Assembly: GCF_000315915.1 (NCBI RefSeq)
Contig: NC_020185.1
Span: 434,001-498,000, forward strand
Direction: 5' to 3'
Length of the DNA: 64,000 nucleotides
From: Henningerozyma blattae CBS 6284
Lineage: Eukaryota; Ascomycota; Saccharomycetes; Saccharomycetales; Saccharomycetaceae
Shown: piece by piece, positions 32,260 to 41,771 of the stretch
How positions within the stretch are numbered: position 1 is the stretch's first letter
Layout: every line of letters starts with the position of its first letter
Made by a program: the position numbers and the translations under genes
The notes under the pieces: generated by a model
What the model saw: only the letters and a program-made list of their open reading frames with translations
What the model was told of the DNA's origin: nothing
Database searches by the model: none

Positions 32260-33750
32260 ATGGAACCTTCATCTGATACTATTTCAAACCTCTCATCTGG
32301 AACTCCTTCAAATACTACTTCTAAAATTATAAGAAATCCCAAAGAATGGAAATTTGATTTTTCTAAAGATCATTTAGAAAAATATAATACTTATTCTATT
32401 GTGATTGGTAATGATCCTTTCCAATTATCTAATCAAAATGATATTGAAAATTATATTAATTTACCCATTGTTAAATTAAAGGAGAAATTTGCCAAGATAA
32501 CAATCAGTCATCCTCTAAGACCAAATACTCCTACTAATTTACAAAATAAAAAGACTCATATTATTGATGAATTAGATATTTTCATTACATTAATTGATCC
32601 GGATTTAAATAAAAATTCTTGTGACACAAGTATTGATGATGATGTTGTGAAAGACGTGACATTTGATAATTCTTTAGATCAATCCAATATTTTATCTATT
32701 TCCAAAGATAAATTATTTAAATGTGGATTATCTATTAAGAATGGTCAGCGGTTTGGTATTTTCCCTCACAAGAATGATATTGGATTTAATTTTAATGAAT
32801 TACATAAGACCAAATATGTAGCAGAATATATTTTTGAAATATCCATTTGTTATAAATCTGCCAAAGATGGAATATTTGAAGCTACATTGAGACAAATTGA
32901 TTCTAATTATAAACCTTCACCTGTTATTAATAATATATTTATTAAAAGACCATTTACATTTACTATGCCAAGAAATTGTAACAGAAACACTACTACTGCT
33001 ACCACTACTAATACTAATACTCATGCCCATTCCCATGCCCATACACATACACATACTAATAAAAGCAATGAAGTTTTAAAGAATCTAGAGATAGAAAAAG
33101 ATTTAACGAAAAGATTGAAATATATGGAAGATTTACGTCTACACAACTCTATAAGAGATTTTTACTCCAAACGGTTTAATGAATTTAATAGGACCTCTAA
33201 TGGAATCATACAAAACCATCCACCCACGCCTTCTAATAATAAAGATACAAATTTACACATTCATAATGTGGATCTAGATTCATTGATGCCTACATTGGGA
33301 GAAAAATTGAAAAAATTGGAACAAGAAGAAAAAATTAAAAATAAATTAAACCAGCTGGAAAATTATCAAAACAGAGATTCTTCTATTGATTCTTTGAAAC
33401 GATATGAAAATTCATTTGATGGCTTGAAACGATATGACTCCTCATTTGATGAATCGATAGCCAAGATAAAATATGATGTGCCACCAATTATGAATAAGGA
33501 TCGGTACAGATTATTAAGAAATAAGAGAAGGTTTATTGAAGTTGATGATTCATGTGAAGACGTATCCAGTTCAAATAAACAACAAAAGACTCATGCTGAT
33601 GATACACCCCATGAAAGACCGTTGGGGAGATTAGATTTGGAACTTGCTAGAGCTAAAGGTGCTTTATTTGGAGCATTTGCCATGCTTGGAATGATGTTTT
33701 TCTTTTCTCAAATTCAAGAAGGTAATATTCAATTATTCCATCCGCACTAA
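32260..33750 (+). CDS. Unrecognised protein with C-terminal membrane segment (position of YGL081W)
   Basis: This 496-residue protein starts at the ATG MEPSSDTISN; two codons upstream begin with TTG. I do not recognise it with confidence. Visible features: a structured-looking N-terminal region of about 25-235 with beta-type segments (YNTYSIVIGNDPF, YVAEYIFEISICYKS); a His-rich alternating stretch (THAHSHAHTHTHT) near 250; Lys/Glu-rich helical segments at 270-370; and one hydrophobic segment at about 467-486 (GALFGAFAMLGMMFFFSQIQ) ten-odd residues from the C-terminus, as in tail-anchored proteins. By synteny, lying before PRM3 and MPC1 and on the same strand as MPC1, it sits where YGL081W, of unknown function, would be expected. 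Orthology is a guess. Confidence 0.75.
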   Translation: MEPSSDTISNLSSGTPSNTTSKIIRNPKEWKFDFSKDHLEKYNTYSIVIGNDPFQLSNQNDIENYINLPIVKLKEKFAKITISHPLRPNTPTNLQNKKTHIIDELDIFITLIDPDLNKNSCDTSIDDDVVKDVTFDNSLDQSNILSISKDKLFKCGLSIKNGQRFGIFPHKNDIGFNFNELHKTKYVAEYIFEISICYKSAKDGIFEATLRQIDSNYKPSPVINNIFIKRPFTFTMPRNCNRNTTTATTTNTNTHAHSHAHTHTHTNKSNEVLKNLEIEKDLTKRLKYMEDLRLHNSIRDFYSKRFNEFNRTSNGIIQNHPPTPSNNKDTNLHIHNVDLDSLMPTLGEKLKKLEQEEKIKNKLNQLENYQNRDSSIDSLKRYENSFDGLKRYDSSFDESIAKIKYDVPPIMNKDRYRLLRNKRRFIEVDDSCEDVSSSNKQQKTHADDTPHERPLGRLDLELARAKGALFGAFAMLGMMFFFSQIQEGNIQLFHPH

Positions 33751-33902
33751 AAAAAATACAACTTTAAAACAAAAAAAAAAGCCTAAAAACCAAAAAAAAA
33801 GAACAAAAAAAATTATTAATAGTATACCCGTTTTTTTTGTATTTTGATAAACTCTGTATTTGTTTAGTTTATTATATAACGCTAATTTATTTAAATTTAA
33901 AT

Positions 33903-33909
33903 TGAAACA
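33903..33909 (+). promoter_or_regulatory. Pheromone response element TGAAACA (Ste12 site) 1
   Basis: An exact PRE core 147 bp upstream of the PRM3 ATG, one of two in tandem. PRM3 is pheromone-induced through Ste12 in S. cerevisiae. Confidence 0.6.
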
Positions 33910-33935
33910 TTGTTAAAGCGAAGTTGAGACACCTT

Positions 33936-33942
33936 TGAAACA
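33936..33942 (+). promoter_or_regulatory. Pheromone response element TGAAACA (Ste12 site) 2
   Basis: The second exact PRE core, 33 bp after the first in the same orientation, 114 bp upstream of the PRM3 ATG. Ste12 usually acts from paired sites. Confidence 0.6.
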
Positions 33943-34049
33943 CAATTGAAATTCAAAAAAAAGTATAAAAATGATATATATTTCAAAAAACTATTTTGCA
34001 TTCTAATACAGCACAAACTCAAAAAAAATAAAATATTAATAATAAAAAG

Positions 34050-34429
34050 ATGGAAAGTTCTAGTGCAAATTCAAGTGACGTTAATCAAGAAACACAAATT
34101 GTATTACGTAGGTGTAGTATTAGTAGCAGTATCAAAAATAACGAAGAATTAAAGCAACTTCCGAAGAGAAATAAAGAAAAGATTATTACCAATGGGAAAA
34201 TATTAAAACCTAAAAAATCAAAAAAAATAAACATGAAAAATCAAGAAAAAAAATTCTAATTAAAGAGATGGATACTAATGTCCAAAGCATTAAAACTTTA
34301 AATCAAAAGGAAAAGGAAAAGGAAAAAGATCAATCATTTTTCCAAGGAGCATTAGTGGGCTCATTTGTGGGTGCAGGGTTATGCTCTGTAGTGACCAAAT
34401 TTTTCACTGAATATTTGGGTAATGCCTAA
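34050..34429 (+). CDS. PRM3: Karyogamy protein Prm3, reading frame broken at an A-run
   Basis: The first frame (34050-34259) encodes 69 residues ending in a Lys-rich stretch. A second frame, shifted by -1, continues from the A-run at 34246-34253 to a stop at 34427-34429. It contains DQSFFQGALVGSFVGAGLCS, which matches the conserved C-terminal membrane segment of Prm3 (S. cerevisiae YPL192C, 133 aa). Joined, the product would be about 126 residues with the Prm3 layout: polar N-terminus, basic cluster, tail membrane segment. Family knowledge: Prm3 is a pheromone-induced peripheral protein of the outer nuclear envelope needed for nuclear fusion in mating. Two Ste12 sites lie upstream, and PRM3 also lies near DDC1 in S. 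cerevisiae. One A fewer than expected, either a sequencing slip or a true mutation, explains the break. Confidence 0.82.
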
Positions 34430-34474
34430 GGAATTACAAAGGATATTGTATAAGTTAGCACTAGTATAAATAAA

Positions 34475-34482
<8 letters not shown>

Positions 34483-34510
<28 letters not shown>
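34483..34510. repeat. TA dinucleotide microsatellite
   Basis: An uninterrupted (TA)n run of about 28 bp downstream of PRM3. Confidence 0.9.
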
Positions 34511-34512
<2 letters not shown>

Positions 34513-34639
34513 GAAACGAAATTTTAAATAAAAAAAATACGAAATTTTCGGAGTTTCCTAGGGTTGTAAAAATTGACCAACCAAACCCTATCTTCAACCC
34601 TCACAAGCCCAATGTCGCATGTAATAGGTCTGCTGAAAC

Positions 34640-34777
34640 ATAACCCTAGGTCTAACACATAACCCTACATCACGTGTGTTAGGTCTTGTTTGATAACCCT
34701 AGGTCTAACACATAACCCTACATCACGTGTGTTAGGTCTTGTTTGATAACCCTAAAGTATAACCCTGTATCACGTGT
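34640..34777. repeat. 53-bp tandem repeat with TAACCCTA and CACGTG motifs
   Basis: Two identical 53-bp units (34640-34692 and 34693-34745) are followed by a degenerate third (from 34746). Each full unit holds two TAACCCTA cores and one CACGTG. With flanking copies there are six TAACCCT cores (34641 to about 34766) and five CACGTG hexamers (34671, 34724, 34771, 34786, 34806). TAACCCTA matches the Tbf1 recognition core and CACGTG the Cbf1/Pho4 core. The array lies 350-520 bp upstream of MPC1. Confidence 0.9.
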
Positions 34778-35160
34778 TTGTTTATCACGTGTTCTTGTAC
34801 TTTGTCACGTGCCTATCACGCCACCCCTTAAATTCCATTTTAATTTTCTCTTACTCCAACTAAAGAGGTCACGCGGTCCTCAGCCGTTTCGGGCAACCCC
34901 CACTGGCTGCCTGTAAGTTTCCGGAATACACATAGCGGATCTTGTAGACACGCGACATAGGCCATTAAGTAAGTAAAGGGACCAATATGAACGATCAATT
35001 TAAATAACTTCCTTACAAGTATTAACTAAACTACTTTCATCTTTAACCTCAAAAAAAACAGTAAAAAAACAGCAAAGGTGACAATAGATAAATTCAAGCA
35101 TATTAATATCCTCATTCATACAATAAAACTAATAACCATACACCTTTACTCTCCCTTGAA

Positions 35161-35574
35161 ATGTCACAGAAAGTACAGCAAGCAGCTACCAATTCACTCA
35201 TCAGCAAGTATATTAACAAACAAACCCTAAAGTATGTCTTTACTACACACTTCTGGGGTCCAATCTCTAACTTTGGGATCCCTATTGCTGCCGTGTATGA
35301 TCTACAGAAAGATCCAAACCGTATTTCAGGACCTATGACTGGTGCTTTGATTGCCTACTCTGCCGTCTTTATGAAATACGCTTTGGCTGTTCAACCTAAA
35401 AACTTCCTACTGTTTGCATGTCATTTCATCAACGAAACTGCTCAATTGGGCCAAGGGTTCCGTTTTCTAAATTACCACTATTTCATTGACGATGCCAAGA
35501 GAGCTAAAATCGATGAAAAGTTTGCTATCAAAGAGGCTCTGGAACGTCAACAACAAGAAGAGGCTGAGAAGTAA
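35161..35574 (+). CDS. MPC1: Mitochondrial pyruvate carrier subunit Mpc1
   Basis: This 137-residue protein matches Mpc1 (YGL080W, 130 aa) through TTHFWGPISNFGIPIAAVYD, ISGPMTGALIAYSAVFMKYA, LAVQPKNFLLFACHFINETA and QLGQGFRFLNYHYF. Family knowledge: Mpc1 pairs with Mpc2 (fermentative) or Mpc3 (respiratory) in the mitochondrial inner membrane to import pyruvate; each subunit has two to three short membrane helices, here about 27-45, 60-78 and 85-105. The C-terminus is charged (ERQQQEEAEK). The array of Tbf1/Cbf1-like motifs upstream may act on this gene. Confidence 0.96.
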   Translation: MSQKVQQAATNSLISKYINKQTLKYVFTTHFWGPISNFGIPIAAVYDLQKDPNRISGPMTGALIAYSAVFMKYALAVQPKNFLLFACHFINETAQLGQGFRFLNYHYFIDDAKRAKIDEKFAIKEALERQQQEEAEK

Positions 35575-35804
35575 AATTAGAGCAAAGTAAAAAAAAAGCA
35601 AAAGCAAAAGCAAAAGCATAGCAAATACAAAAGCAAAATAATAATACAAACTAAATATCCGCTGCCGTTCCACTTCATGTCGTAAATAGTCTCTGTAACG
35701 TCCAGTAAATACATATCTATATTCTAATTCGTTTTTACCACGAATGGCATTTCATACGTCATCAAATAGTATCACGTGCGCTTGCTTTTGTGTCGTGTCA
35801 ATAA

Positions 35805-37604
35805 TCAATCAAACAACCCTTTCATCGTATCATCTTGTGTTGGTCCAAATCCATTTTCATTATCATTGTCATTTGTATTGACATTCTCTTCTTCCATTCG
35901 TTTAGCTTTCTTCTCCCTTTCCCTTTGTTTAGCTTCATTCTGTCTCTTTAATCCTCGTAAGAATAATAATCTTTCCTTCTTTAACATATTCTTTTGACGT
36001 GTTCGTTCCATACCAAGATCAACCTCTTTGGAATTATCATTCACTTTAGATACAGGCGCAACCCCCCATCCGATAGTAGTGTTCGATCTATTAGCTAGTG
36101 TGGTTTGATTATTTATATTGATGGTCAAATCGGTATTACTCATCGACGCATTCATCCCCAATTGAGAATCTCCAATGACACTTCCCTCTTCTTGTGTAGT
36201 CTTGTAACTTGCCATGACAGTATTATTATTATTATCAGTCTCGTGTTGATTGTTGAATAATGGTGGTTCTTCTTGAGAATATTCATCATCGGGAACAAAT
36301 AAATTTTTTTCATGACTAGGTTTACGACTCTTTATTAAAGGCATATCATTAAATGACGGAACCCTTTTCACGGTGGCAGGTTGAGGTGGGGGAAGAAGCA
36401 CTTCTCTTTTGGAAGCTTTATCGAAAACATTGGATTTAGGTACCACATTTTCCAAATCACTCTCTGTCAATTGAATCAATTGCATTACTACATTGGGCTT
36501 TTTCATTTCCATAAAGATTGGATCTCCATTCTTACAATACCAGATGTTAACTGTACCTTGGTAATTAATAGAATTCTTACTGGGCAATGGAATATTTAAG
36601 AAATTTTTAAATTCTCTTAATGAAAAAGTTCTTGATTTAATACCGTTTTTTGTCGTCGTCATATTATTATTTGTAGTAATACTAGCATCACCCAACTCAA
36701 ACGTACAATGACCTTCCAAATTAGATACATTAAATTGATTACTCATATTAATCACATTTCTTAATATATCATTATTCTTACCATAAACAGCCTTAGTGAA
36801 CGCGGTAATGATAAATTTATATGGAGTTAATTCAAATTTCACTTGTTCAGTGACATGGGAATTACAATTTTCCAAGAAATTCCTTAATAACGTTTGATTA
36901 CAGGATATGAAATTAATCTCTTCGTCTGAAGTGAATTCATCAGGATTGATTCGTTTCCTCTTGGATGTTTCAGTTTCGGGTTTATATATGGCATTTTGTA
37001 AATCTTCTTGTACTTCAATAAAGATTTGCACAATTTTGGGTTGTAATTTCTTCAAGGCATTCTCACTTTCAGCCTTACGTCCATATACTGTTAAGAAATC
37101 TTGTTTATATTTCAAATCTAAAATGATATGATCATATTGAATGGGTTCGAATTGTGGAGAATATTCTTTCATAATACTTGATTCCATATCTATATGAACT
37201 AATAATCGATTAACTAAACTTTCTGGACATGTAGTGGTATTATTTATTATAAGAGACGATTTGGAAATCACATCGCCATCAGGTTTCCTAAATATCGTGG
37301 TTAAATGGTTCCCATTGATTTTAAATGAATATGTATAAATTTGTTTTAATCGTTGATCAGTAATTATCTTAAGGCCAGTCTCACCAAATATTATATCATG
37401 TGGTGAAAATTCATACTCATCGAAAAAGTTTTTTAAAAAAGTTATTTTATAAATCGATGTATCTGTGGAATTAAGTGATGTAATTATAATTTTTTCATTG
37501 GTTATAGTAAATTTTAATTCTTCACTGATAGTAGATAAAACATGTAGTGTTCGATACCATGTGTTATGATTTTCTAAATTATTAATGACAGCTCTAAATG
37601 ACAT
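35805..37604 (-). CDS. DDC1: DNA damage checkpoint clamp subunit Ddc1 (Rad9 homologue of 9-1-1)
   Basis: This 599-residue protein starts MSFRAVINNLENHNTWYRTL and matches S. cerevisiae Ddc1 (YPL194W, 612 aa) over the PCNA-like N-terminal ~400 residues (EFSPHDIIFGETGLKII, HLTTIFRKPDGD, STCPESLVNRLLVHIDMES, TAFTKAVYGKNNDILRN). The disordered tail ends GFGPTQDDTMKGLFD. Thr589 in this TQ motif corresponds to the Mec1-phosphorylated Thr602 that recruits Dpb11. Family knowledge: Ddc1-Mec3-Rad17 form the 9-1-1 clamp loaded at damage, activating Mec1. The ATG at 37604 is chosen; five more upstream codons begin with TTG. An MBF/SBF-type site lies 106 bp upstream. Confidence 0.95.
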   Translation of the reverse strand: MSFRAVINNLENHNTWYRTLHVLSTISEELKFTITNEKIIITSLNSTDTSIYKITFLKNFFDEYEFSPHDIIFGETGLKIITDQRLKQIYTYSFKINGNHLTTIFRKPDGDVISKSSLIINNTTTCPESLVNRLLVHIDMESSIMKEYSPQFEPIQYDHIILDLKYKQDFLTVYGRKAESENALKKLQPKIVQIFIEVQEDLQNAIYKPETETSKRKRINPDEFTSDEEINFISCNQTLLRNFLENCNSHVTEQVKFELTPYKFIITAFTKAVYGKNNDILRNVINMSNQFNVSNLEGHCTFELGDASITTNNNMTTTKNGIKSRTFSLREFKNFLNIPLPSKNSINYQGTVNIWYCKNGDPIFMEMKKPNVVMQLIQLTESDLENVVPKSNVFDKASKREVLLPPPQPATVKRVPSFNDMPLIKSRKPSHEKNLFVPDDEYSQEEPPLFNNQHETDNNNNTVMASYKTTQEEGSVIGDSQLGMNASMSNTDLTININNQTTLANRSNTTIGWGVAPVSKVNDNSKEVDLGMERTRQKNMLKKERLLFLRGLKRQNEAKQREREKKAKRMEEENVNTNDNDNENGFGPTQDDTMKGLFD

Positions 37605-38116
37605 ATTAAATCTACCCAAAGATTTATTAATTTTATTTAAATTCTTCAGTAAATCTCTTTTTTTTCTAATGCATTATAATAGCAACTATTGATTGTAACC
37701 GAAATTTAAACGCGAAAATATATTTATATTATGATTTAGAGATGAAAGTTTAAATAATAGCATATATACATACATCTGATCTACTCGATGCATTACGAGT
37801 ATTGTCAATACAATCGCAAAACTTCATCTTCTAAGTACATTAAGCACATATTGTTTTTGATGGGAAAATAAATACTTGTAAATGCTATAAATTAATAATA
37901 AATTAAATACGAAATGCGTAAATAAAAATATGATAGTTTAAAATGAAATGCAACTTGACTTAATTAACGTTAAATATTATTTTTTTTTATCAGTCAAGGT
38001 AATGAAGGGATAATATATATGCAGTTGTATATATTTTTCTCAATATTTGTTATATTATAATGCTCATAAGTATGGTTGGAAAAGGGAAAAAAAACATTTA
38101 AATGGAAATATCATGA
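37605..38116. other. DDC1 promoter / OXR1 3' region
   Basis: AT-rich; holds ACGCGAAA at 37710-37717. Nothing else was recognised. Confidence 0.6.
37710..37717. promoter_or_regulatory. MBF/SBF-type site ACGCGAAA
   Basis: ACGCGAAA is shared by Swi4- and Mbp1-type G1/S elements and lies 106 bp upstream of DDC1. Checkpoint and replication genes are commonly G1/S-regulated. Confidence 0.45.
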
Positions 38117-38980
38117 TTAACCAACTCTCCACATTTCTAACCCTACTATATGAAATTTATTTCCCTCTCGACTAAGAATATCATTACCAAAAGTTAAACT
38201 TGGATTGGAAACTCCGTGTATTAAGCCATCATCACACCATAATCCATAATGACCTTCACCAGCACCCATTGATAAAAACTTAGAAGTGCAATATATGAAA
38301 AATTCGTTTAATCCAGTGGAGGGAAAACCTTTAAATCTCCATTGATAGTTGGCTTCCTGGTCGTTTTGTATATTGGAATTATAATATTCTTTTTCATCTT
38401 TAGTTTCTCCAATATTTAAATCAGGAACTTTTTCCATCTTCCAAAGAAAGCATTCACCATTTCCAAAATATTTATGTTTTTCTGTTGGATGGAATGGTTC
38501 ATTACAATATGCACCAAATATACCATTTAATCGGTCTTTAATAATCAAGACATATCCTACACGCATTGGTGTTTTATCTTCTGGAGCAATGTTGTGATAT
38601 AAAGAATGTAATGAGGCTCCATGTTGTTCCAAACTATAAAGTAATCTCCATTTTGGATATAATTGTACTCTAGTGGGCATTAAAGTACGTAATTCATCAC
38701 ACATTTCTGTAGTTAAAAGTCTATTTTTTGTATTTGGTGAATAACCAGTTAATATTACTGGAGGTAATGAATCATCATCGTCATCGTTGTATCCAAAAGG
38801 AGATTGAGTATTACTTATTTCACCATTTATACTTGTGCTGCTACTGCTTTTGAAAGGAGGCCTCGTCTTGGACATCTTTGTACTATAACTAGGGGAAGAC
38901 GATCGTTCTCGTTCTTGCTCTTGCTCTTCTTGAGTAGCTGATCTTCTCAATTTATTTAGTGCTTGGCCAAATTTATACAT
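38117..38980 (-). CDS. OXR1: TLDc-domain oxidation resistance protein Oxr1
   Basis: This 287-residue protein has a C-terminal TLDc domain (about 75-287): LTTEMCDELRTLMPTRVQLY, WRLLYSLEQHGASLHSLYHN, YVLIIKDRLNGIFGAYCNEP, FYCTSKFLSMGAGEGHYGLW-type segment and HIVGLEMWRVG. S. cerevisiae Oxr1 (YPL196W) is 273 aa. Family knowledge: Oxr1 protects against oxidative damage and in yeast binds the V-ATPase peripheral sector, promoting its disassembly. The N-terminal 70 residues are Ser/Arg/Glu-rich. It follows DDC1, with APL5 of S. cerevisiae missing between. Confidence 0.93.
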   Translation of the reverse strand: MYKFGQALNKLRRSATQEEQEQERERSSSPSYSTKMSKTRPPFKSSSSTSINGEISNTQSPFGYNDDDDDSLPPVILTGYSPNTKNRLLTTEMCDELRTLMPTRVQLYPKWRLLYSLEQHGASLHSLYHNIAPEDKTPMRVGYVLIIKDRLNGIFGAYCNEPFHPTEKHKYFGNGECFLWKMEKVPDLNIGETKDEKEYYNSNIQNDQEANYQWRFKGFPSTGLNEFFIYCTSKFLSMGAGEGHYGLWCDDGLIHGVSNPSLTFGNDILSREGNKFHIVGLEMWRVG

Positions 38981-39786
38981 TTTAAAATATGATTTACTTT
39001 TAATTAATATGTAAATTGTATGAAAGATGTGTTTACAATTTTTTTTTGTTTTGTTTTTGTTTGATTTAACTGCTTTATCAATTAGAATCCTTTAAATGAG
39101 CATATATTCTAATGATAAGACTACAATTTTTTTTCTGTGTATTGCTAAATTAAATTATTTCTAATTTAAAAACCATTGCTGCATTAATATCGTTCTAGAT
39201 CTATCACTCCCTTGAGGCATAACTTAAAATCATTTTCGTTAGTTCTATTTTTTTCCCCAGACAATTCATATAAAGATCCTTCGGCTCATTTGAATTTGAA
39301 AACCCGGTATGGCAAATACGTCATAAATCAATTTAGAGATCGCTTCATAACCAATGGAAAACAATTTATTAATAGTCTATTCGTAATGATGCTTATGATG
39401 TTATCGACCAACATAAAACAATGTAACTAAAACAAGAAGAGTGAGAAATAAAAATTAAATAAAAAGAGCTGATAACCCATAAATGTAGTACGTTGAATAA
39501 TATATAATTATATAAATAGAAATATGTAATTATTGTCTGGCATAAATCCCCAAGGAGTTAAAGATATAAATAGAATCAATCCTATTTAATATTATAGTCC
39601 AAAGACACCTTTTTATTGTAATTCAAGAAGAAAATATAACCGATTAATTGAAGAAAAAGAGAAAAAAAAATCAAAGGATGCTAATAATGATAAAATATAA
39701 ACCTGAAGAGATAAGTGAACAAGTTAGAATGGATAAATTGTTGAATTAATTTTTAAAATTTTATTATTTTTTTCTTTTCGAATAAT
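38981..39786. other. Gene-free interval between OXR1 start and HNM1 3' end
   Basis: About 800 bp, AT-rich. A 72-codon frame at 39212-39430 begins only with TTG and looks like chance. No RNA or repeat was recognised. Confidence 0.55.
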
Positions 39787-41571
39787 TTATGTTTCTCTTA
39801 CATCGACTTTGGCGATACTTTTATGATTTATTAATTGAGTGCCATTTTCGGAAGTATCACTATGTAGTGAAACCCCATCTTGGTCCATCATATAATATTG
39901 CGAATGGCTATCAGATATATTACTCGTGCGAGCCATATATGTATCCATGTTAATATTACTATTGTTTTCATATTCTATGTTATCATCATCATCTTGAGCT
40001 GAATGAAATTCTTTAGCACCTTTCCATTTCCAATATATTAACTGGTAACATGTAAATCCCACGATAACTACACAGACATAATTCATATTATTTCTATTGA
40101 CAGGTAAATTTGGTGGGAATGAAAAAAATACAATTGAAAATAAAGTCCAGCATAACAATACAATATTAGAAAATAATCCAAACTTTCCCAACCAAAATGG
40201 ACCATGTTTTATTTGGCGTTTCTTTTGTAATAGACAAATAACTGGAATGATGTATGATAGTAACAAAAAGGCTATACACCCAGTAATTAAAGAATTGAAT
40301 GCAGTCGAAGAAGCTAAATATAAAAGACCAATGATAGCAATCCAACCACAAGACATCAAATGAGCATTTAATGGCACACCTAAGGTTGGATTAACTTCAG
40401 CCCACCATTTAGAATAAGGTAAACCTTGATCGGTAGCGAAGGACCAGCATAATCTAGCTTGCCATGTATGACAAGCAATTACACAACCGAAAGAAGTAAA
40501 TAGAACTAAACACCCTAGAACAATTGCACCAGCTTTATTGTGTAATGCTTGGTTGTAAATATCTAAAATTGGAGCACCGGTGTGTGAGTTGAATAAAGCA
40601 TTTAAATCATTTAAAGAAAAAAACATGGCTATAACATAACAAAAGGATGTAATGAAACCAATAGCGATTGTACCCATGATAGCCATAGGGATGACTCTTT
40701 CAGGTTTCTCAACTTCAAAGGCCATATGTGTAGCACAATCCAAACATGAAAATGACCAAGCTGGATTGATTAACCCAACAATAAATGCAATACCGCCGTT
40801 TTTCCAACCAGTTTCATTATAAAATGTGGCAAAAACAAATTTGGCATCATTATATTTACCATGGGCACAAGCCAAGACAGTAATTGTAATGGTAAAAAAC
40901 GATAATAAAGAAATGTATAAGGACGATGAAGAAATGAATGGCAATGATTTCCCATAACAGTTGAACAATAATAAAAATAAATGTAATAATTCAAAACAAA
41001 CAAATACATGCCATCTTCTTGGGACAAAAGATTCATGACATAAGGCATACATACCTACCAATTCTGTTGCAACAGACAATGTGGTGGAAGCACTAGTGAA
41101 AACAGAACCGGCATATGCATAAGAACCACACATATAAGCAGCAAACCTTCTATGTTTTGGGGGAGCTAATTTTAAAGACCAAAAAAATTGGCCACCGGCA
41201 TGAGGATAAGCAGAAGATAACTCTCCTAATGAGACACCTACACAAATGGAAATTAATGAAATGATGATAATACCATATACAATCATCATGGGACCACCAG
41301 ATTCAATACCAGTGACCATAGAAGCAGAAATACCAAACCATGAATTGGTTAACCCAAAACCAACACCAAGAATAGACCATAATGAGAATGATTTCCTTAG
41401 ATGCACTTCCTCAGTTTGATTGAATTCATTGTTAATCGAGTTCTTATCCAAGTCACTTATCTTTGACGAACTAACAGATCCTAACTGGTTGAAAGATGCT
41501 GTATCATCATTTGCTTCCACAATCGTATAGACTTCACTATTTTTCTGCAACTTTTGATCTGTTATATTCAT
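39787..41571 (-). CDS. HNM1: Choline/ethanolamine transporter Hnm1
   Basis: This 594-residue polytopic protein of the amino acid-polyamine-organocation superfamily has about 12 membrane segments between residues 65 and 530. Landmarks of Hnm1 (YGL077C, 563 aa) are RKSFSLWSILGVGFGLTNSW, SAYPHAGGQFFWSLKLAPPK, GLINPAWSFSCLDCATHMAF and CHTWQARLCWSFATDQGLPY. Family knowledge: plasma-membrane uptake of choline, ethanolamine and carnitine for phospholipid synthesis, repressed by inositol and choline through Ino2/Ino4. The N-terminal 60 and C-terminal 60 residues are polar and cytosolic-looking. A UASINO-type element occurs in its long upstream region. Confidence 0.93.
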   Translation of the reverse strand: MNITDQKLQKNSEVYTIVEANDDTASFNQLGSVSSSKISDLDKNSINNEFNQTEEVHLRKSFSLWSILGVGFGLTNSWFGISASMVTGIESGGPMMIVYGIIIISLISICVGVSLGELSSAYPHAGGQFFWSLKLAPPKHRRFAAYMCGSYAYAGSVFTSASTTLSVATELVGMYALCHESFVPRRWHVFVCFELLHLFLLLFNCYGKSLPFISSSSLYISLLSFFTITITVLACAHGKYNDAKFVFATFYNETGWKNGGIAFIVGLINPAWSFSCLDCATHMAFEVEKPERVIPMAIMGTIAIGFITSFCYVIAMFFSLNDLNALFNSHTGAPILDIYNQALHNKAGAIVLGCLVLFTSFGCVIACHTWQARLCWSFATDQGLPYSKWWAEVNPTLGVPLNAHLMSCGWIAIIGLLYLASSTAFNSLITGCIAFLLLSYIIPVICLLQKKRQIKHGPFWLGKFGLFSNIVLLCWTLFSIVFFSFPPNLPVNRNNMNYVCVVIVGFTCYQLIYWKWKGAKEFHSAQDDDDNIEYENNSNINMDTYMARTSNISDSHSQYYMMDQDGVSLHSDTSENGTQLINHKSIAKVDVRET

Positions 41572-41771
41572 GATTTCTATGAAACTATTTGTAGATCTTC
41601 AGCTACTTTGGTCTTGGACACGCAGAAAGTTAACAGTAATTTAGATTATAATACTGATTGGAATAGAAAGAGATCTTTAAAAGTAAAATATAATTAAAAA
41701 TCTCGAGAATTAAATAATATTATTGCAATGATCGAAAAATATTTAAGCCAACAAAAGAATATTGAAAGTAG

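Larger units (their letters stand above)
33751..34049. other. Promoter region of PRM3
   Basis: About 300 bp, very A/T-rich with poly-A runs, carrying the two pheromone response elements. Nothing else was seen. Confidence 0.55.
34430..35160. other. Gene-free interval PRM3 to MPC1
   Basis: A 731-bp region with the TA microsatellite, the 53-bp tandem repeats and the MPC1 proximal promoter (GC-richer at 34860-34960, then an A-rich leader). RSA1, which lies next to PRM3 in S. cerevisiae, is absent. Confidence 0.6.

Noticed and set aside
39212..39430. 72-codon frame between OXR1 and HNM1
   Set aside because: Begins with TTG and has no recognisable features.
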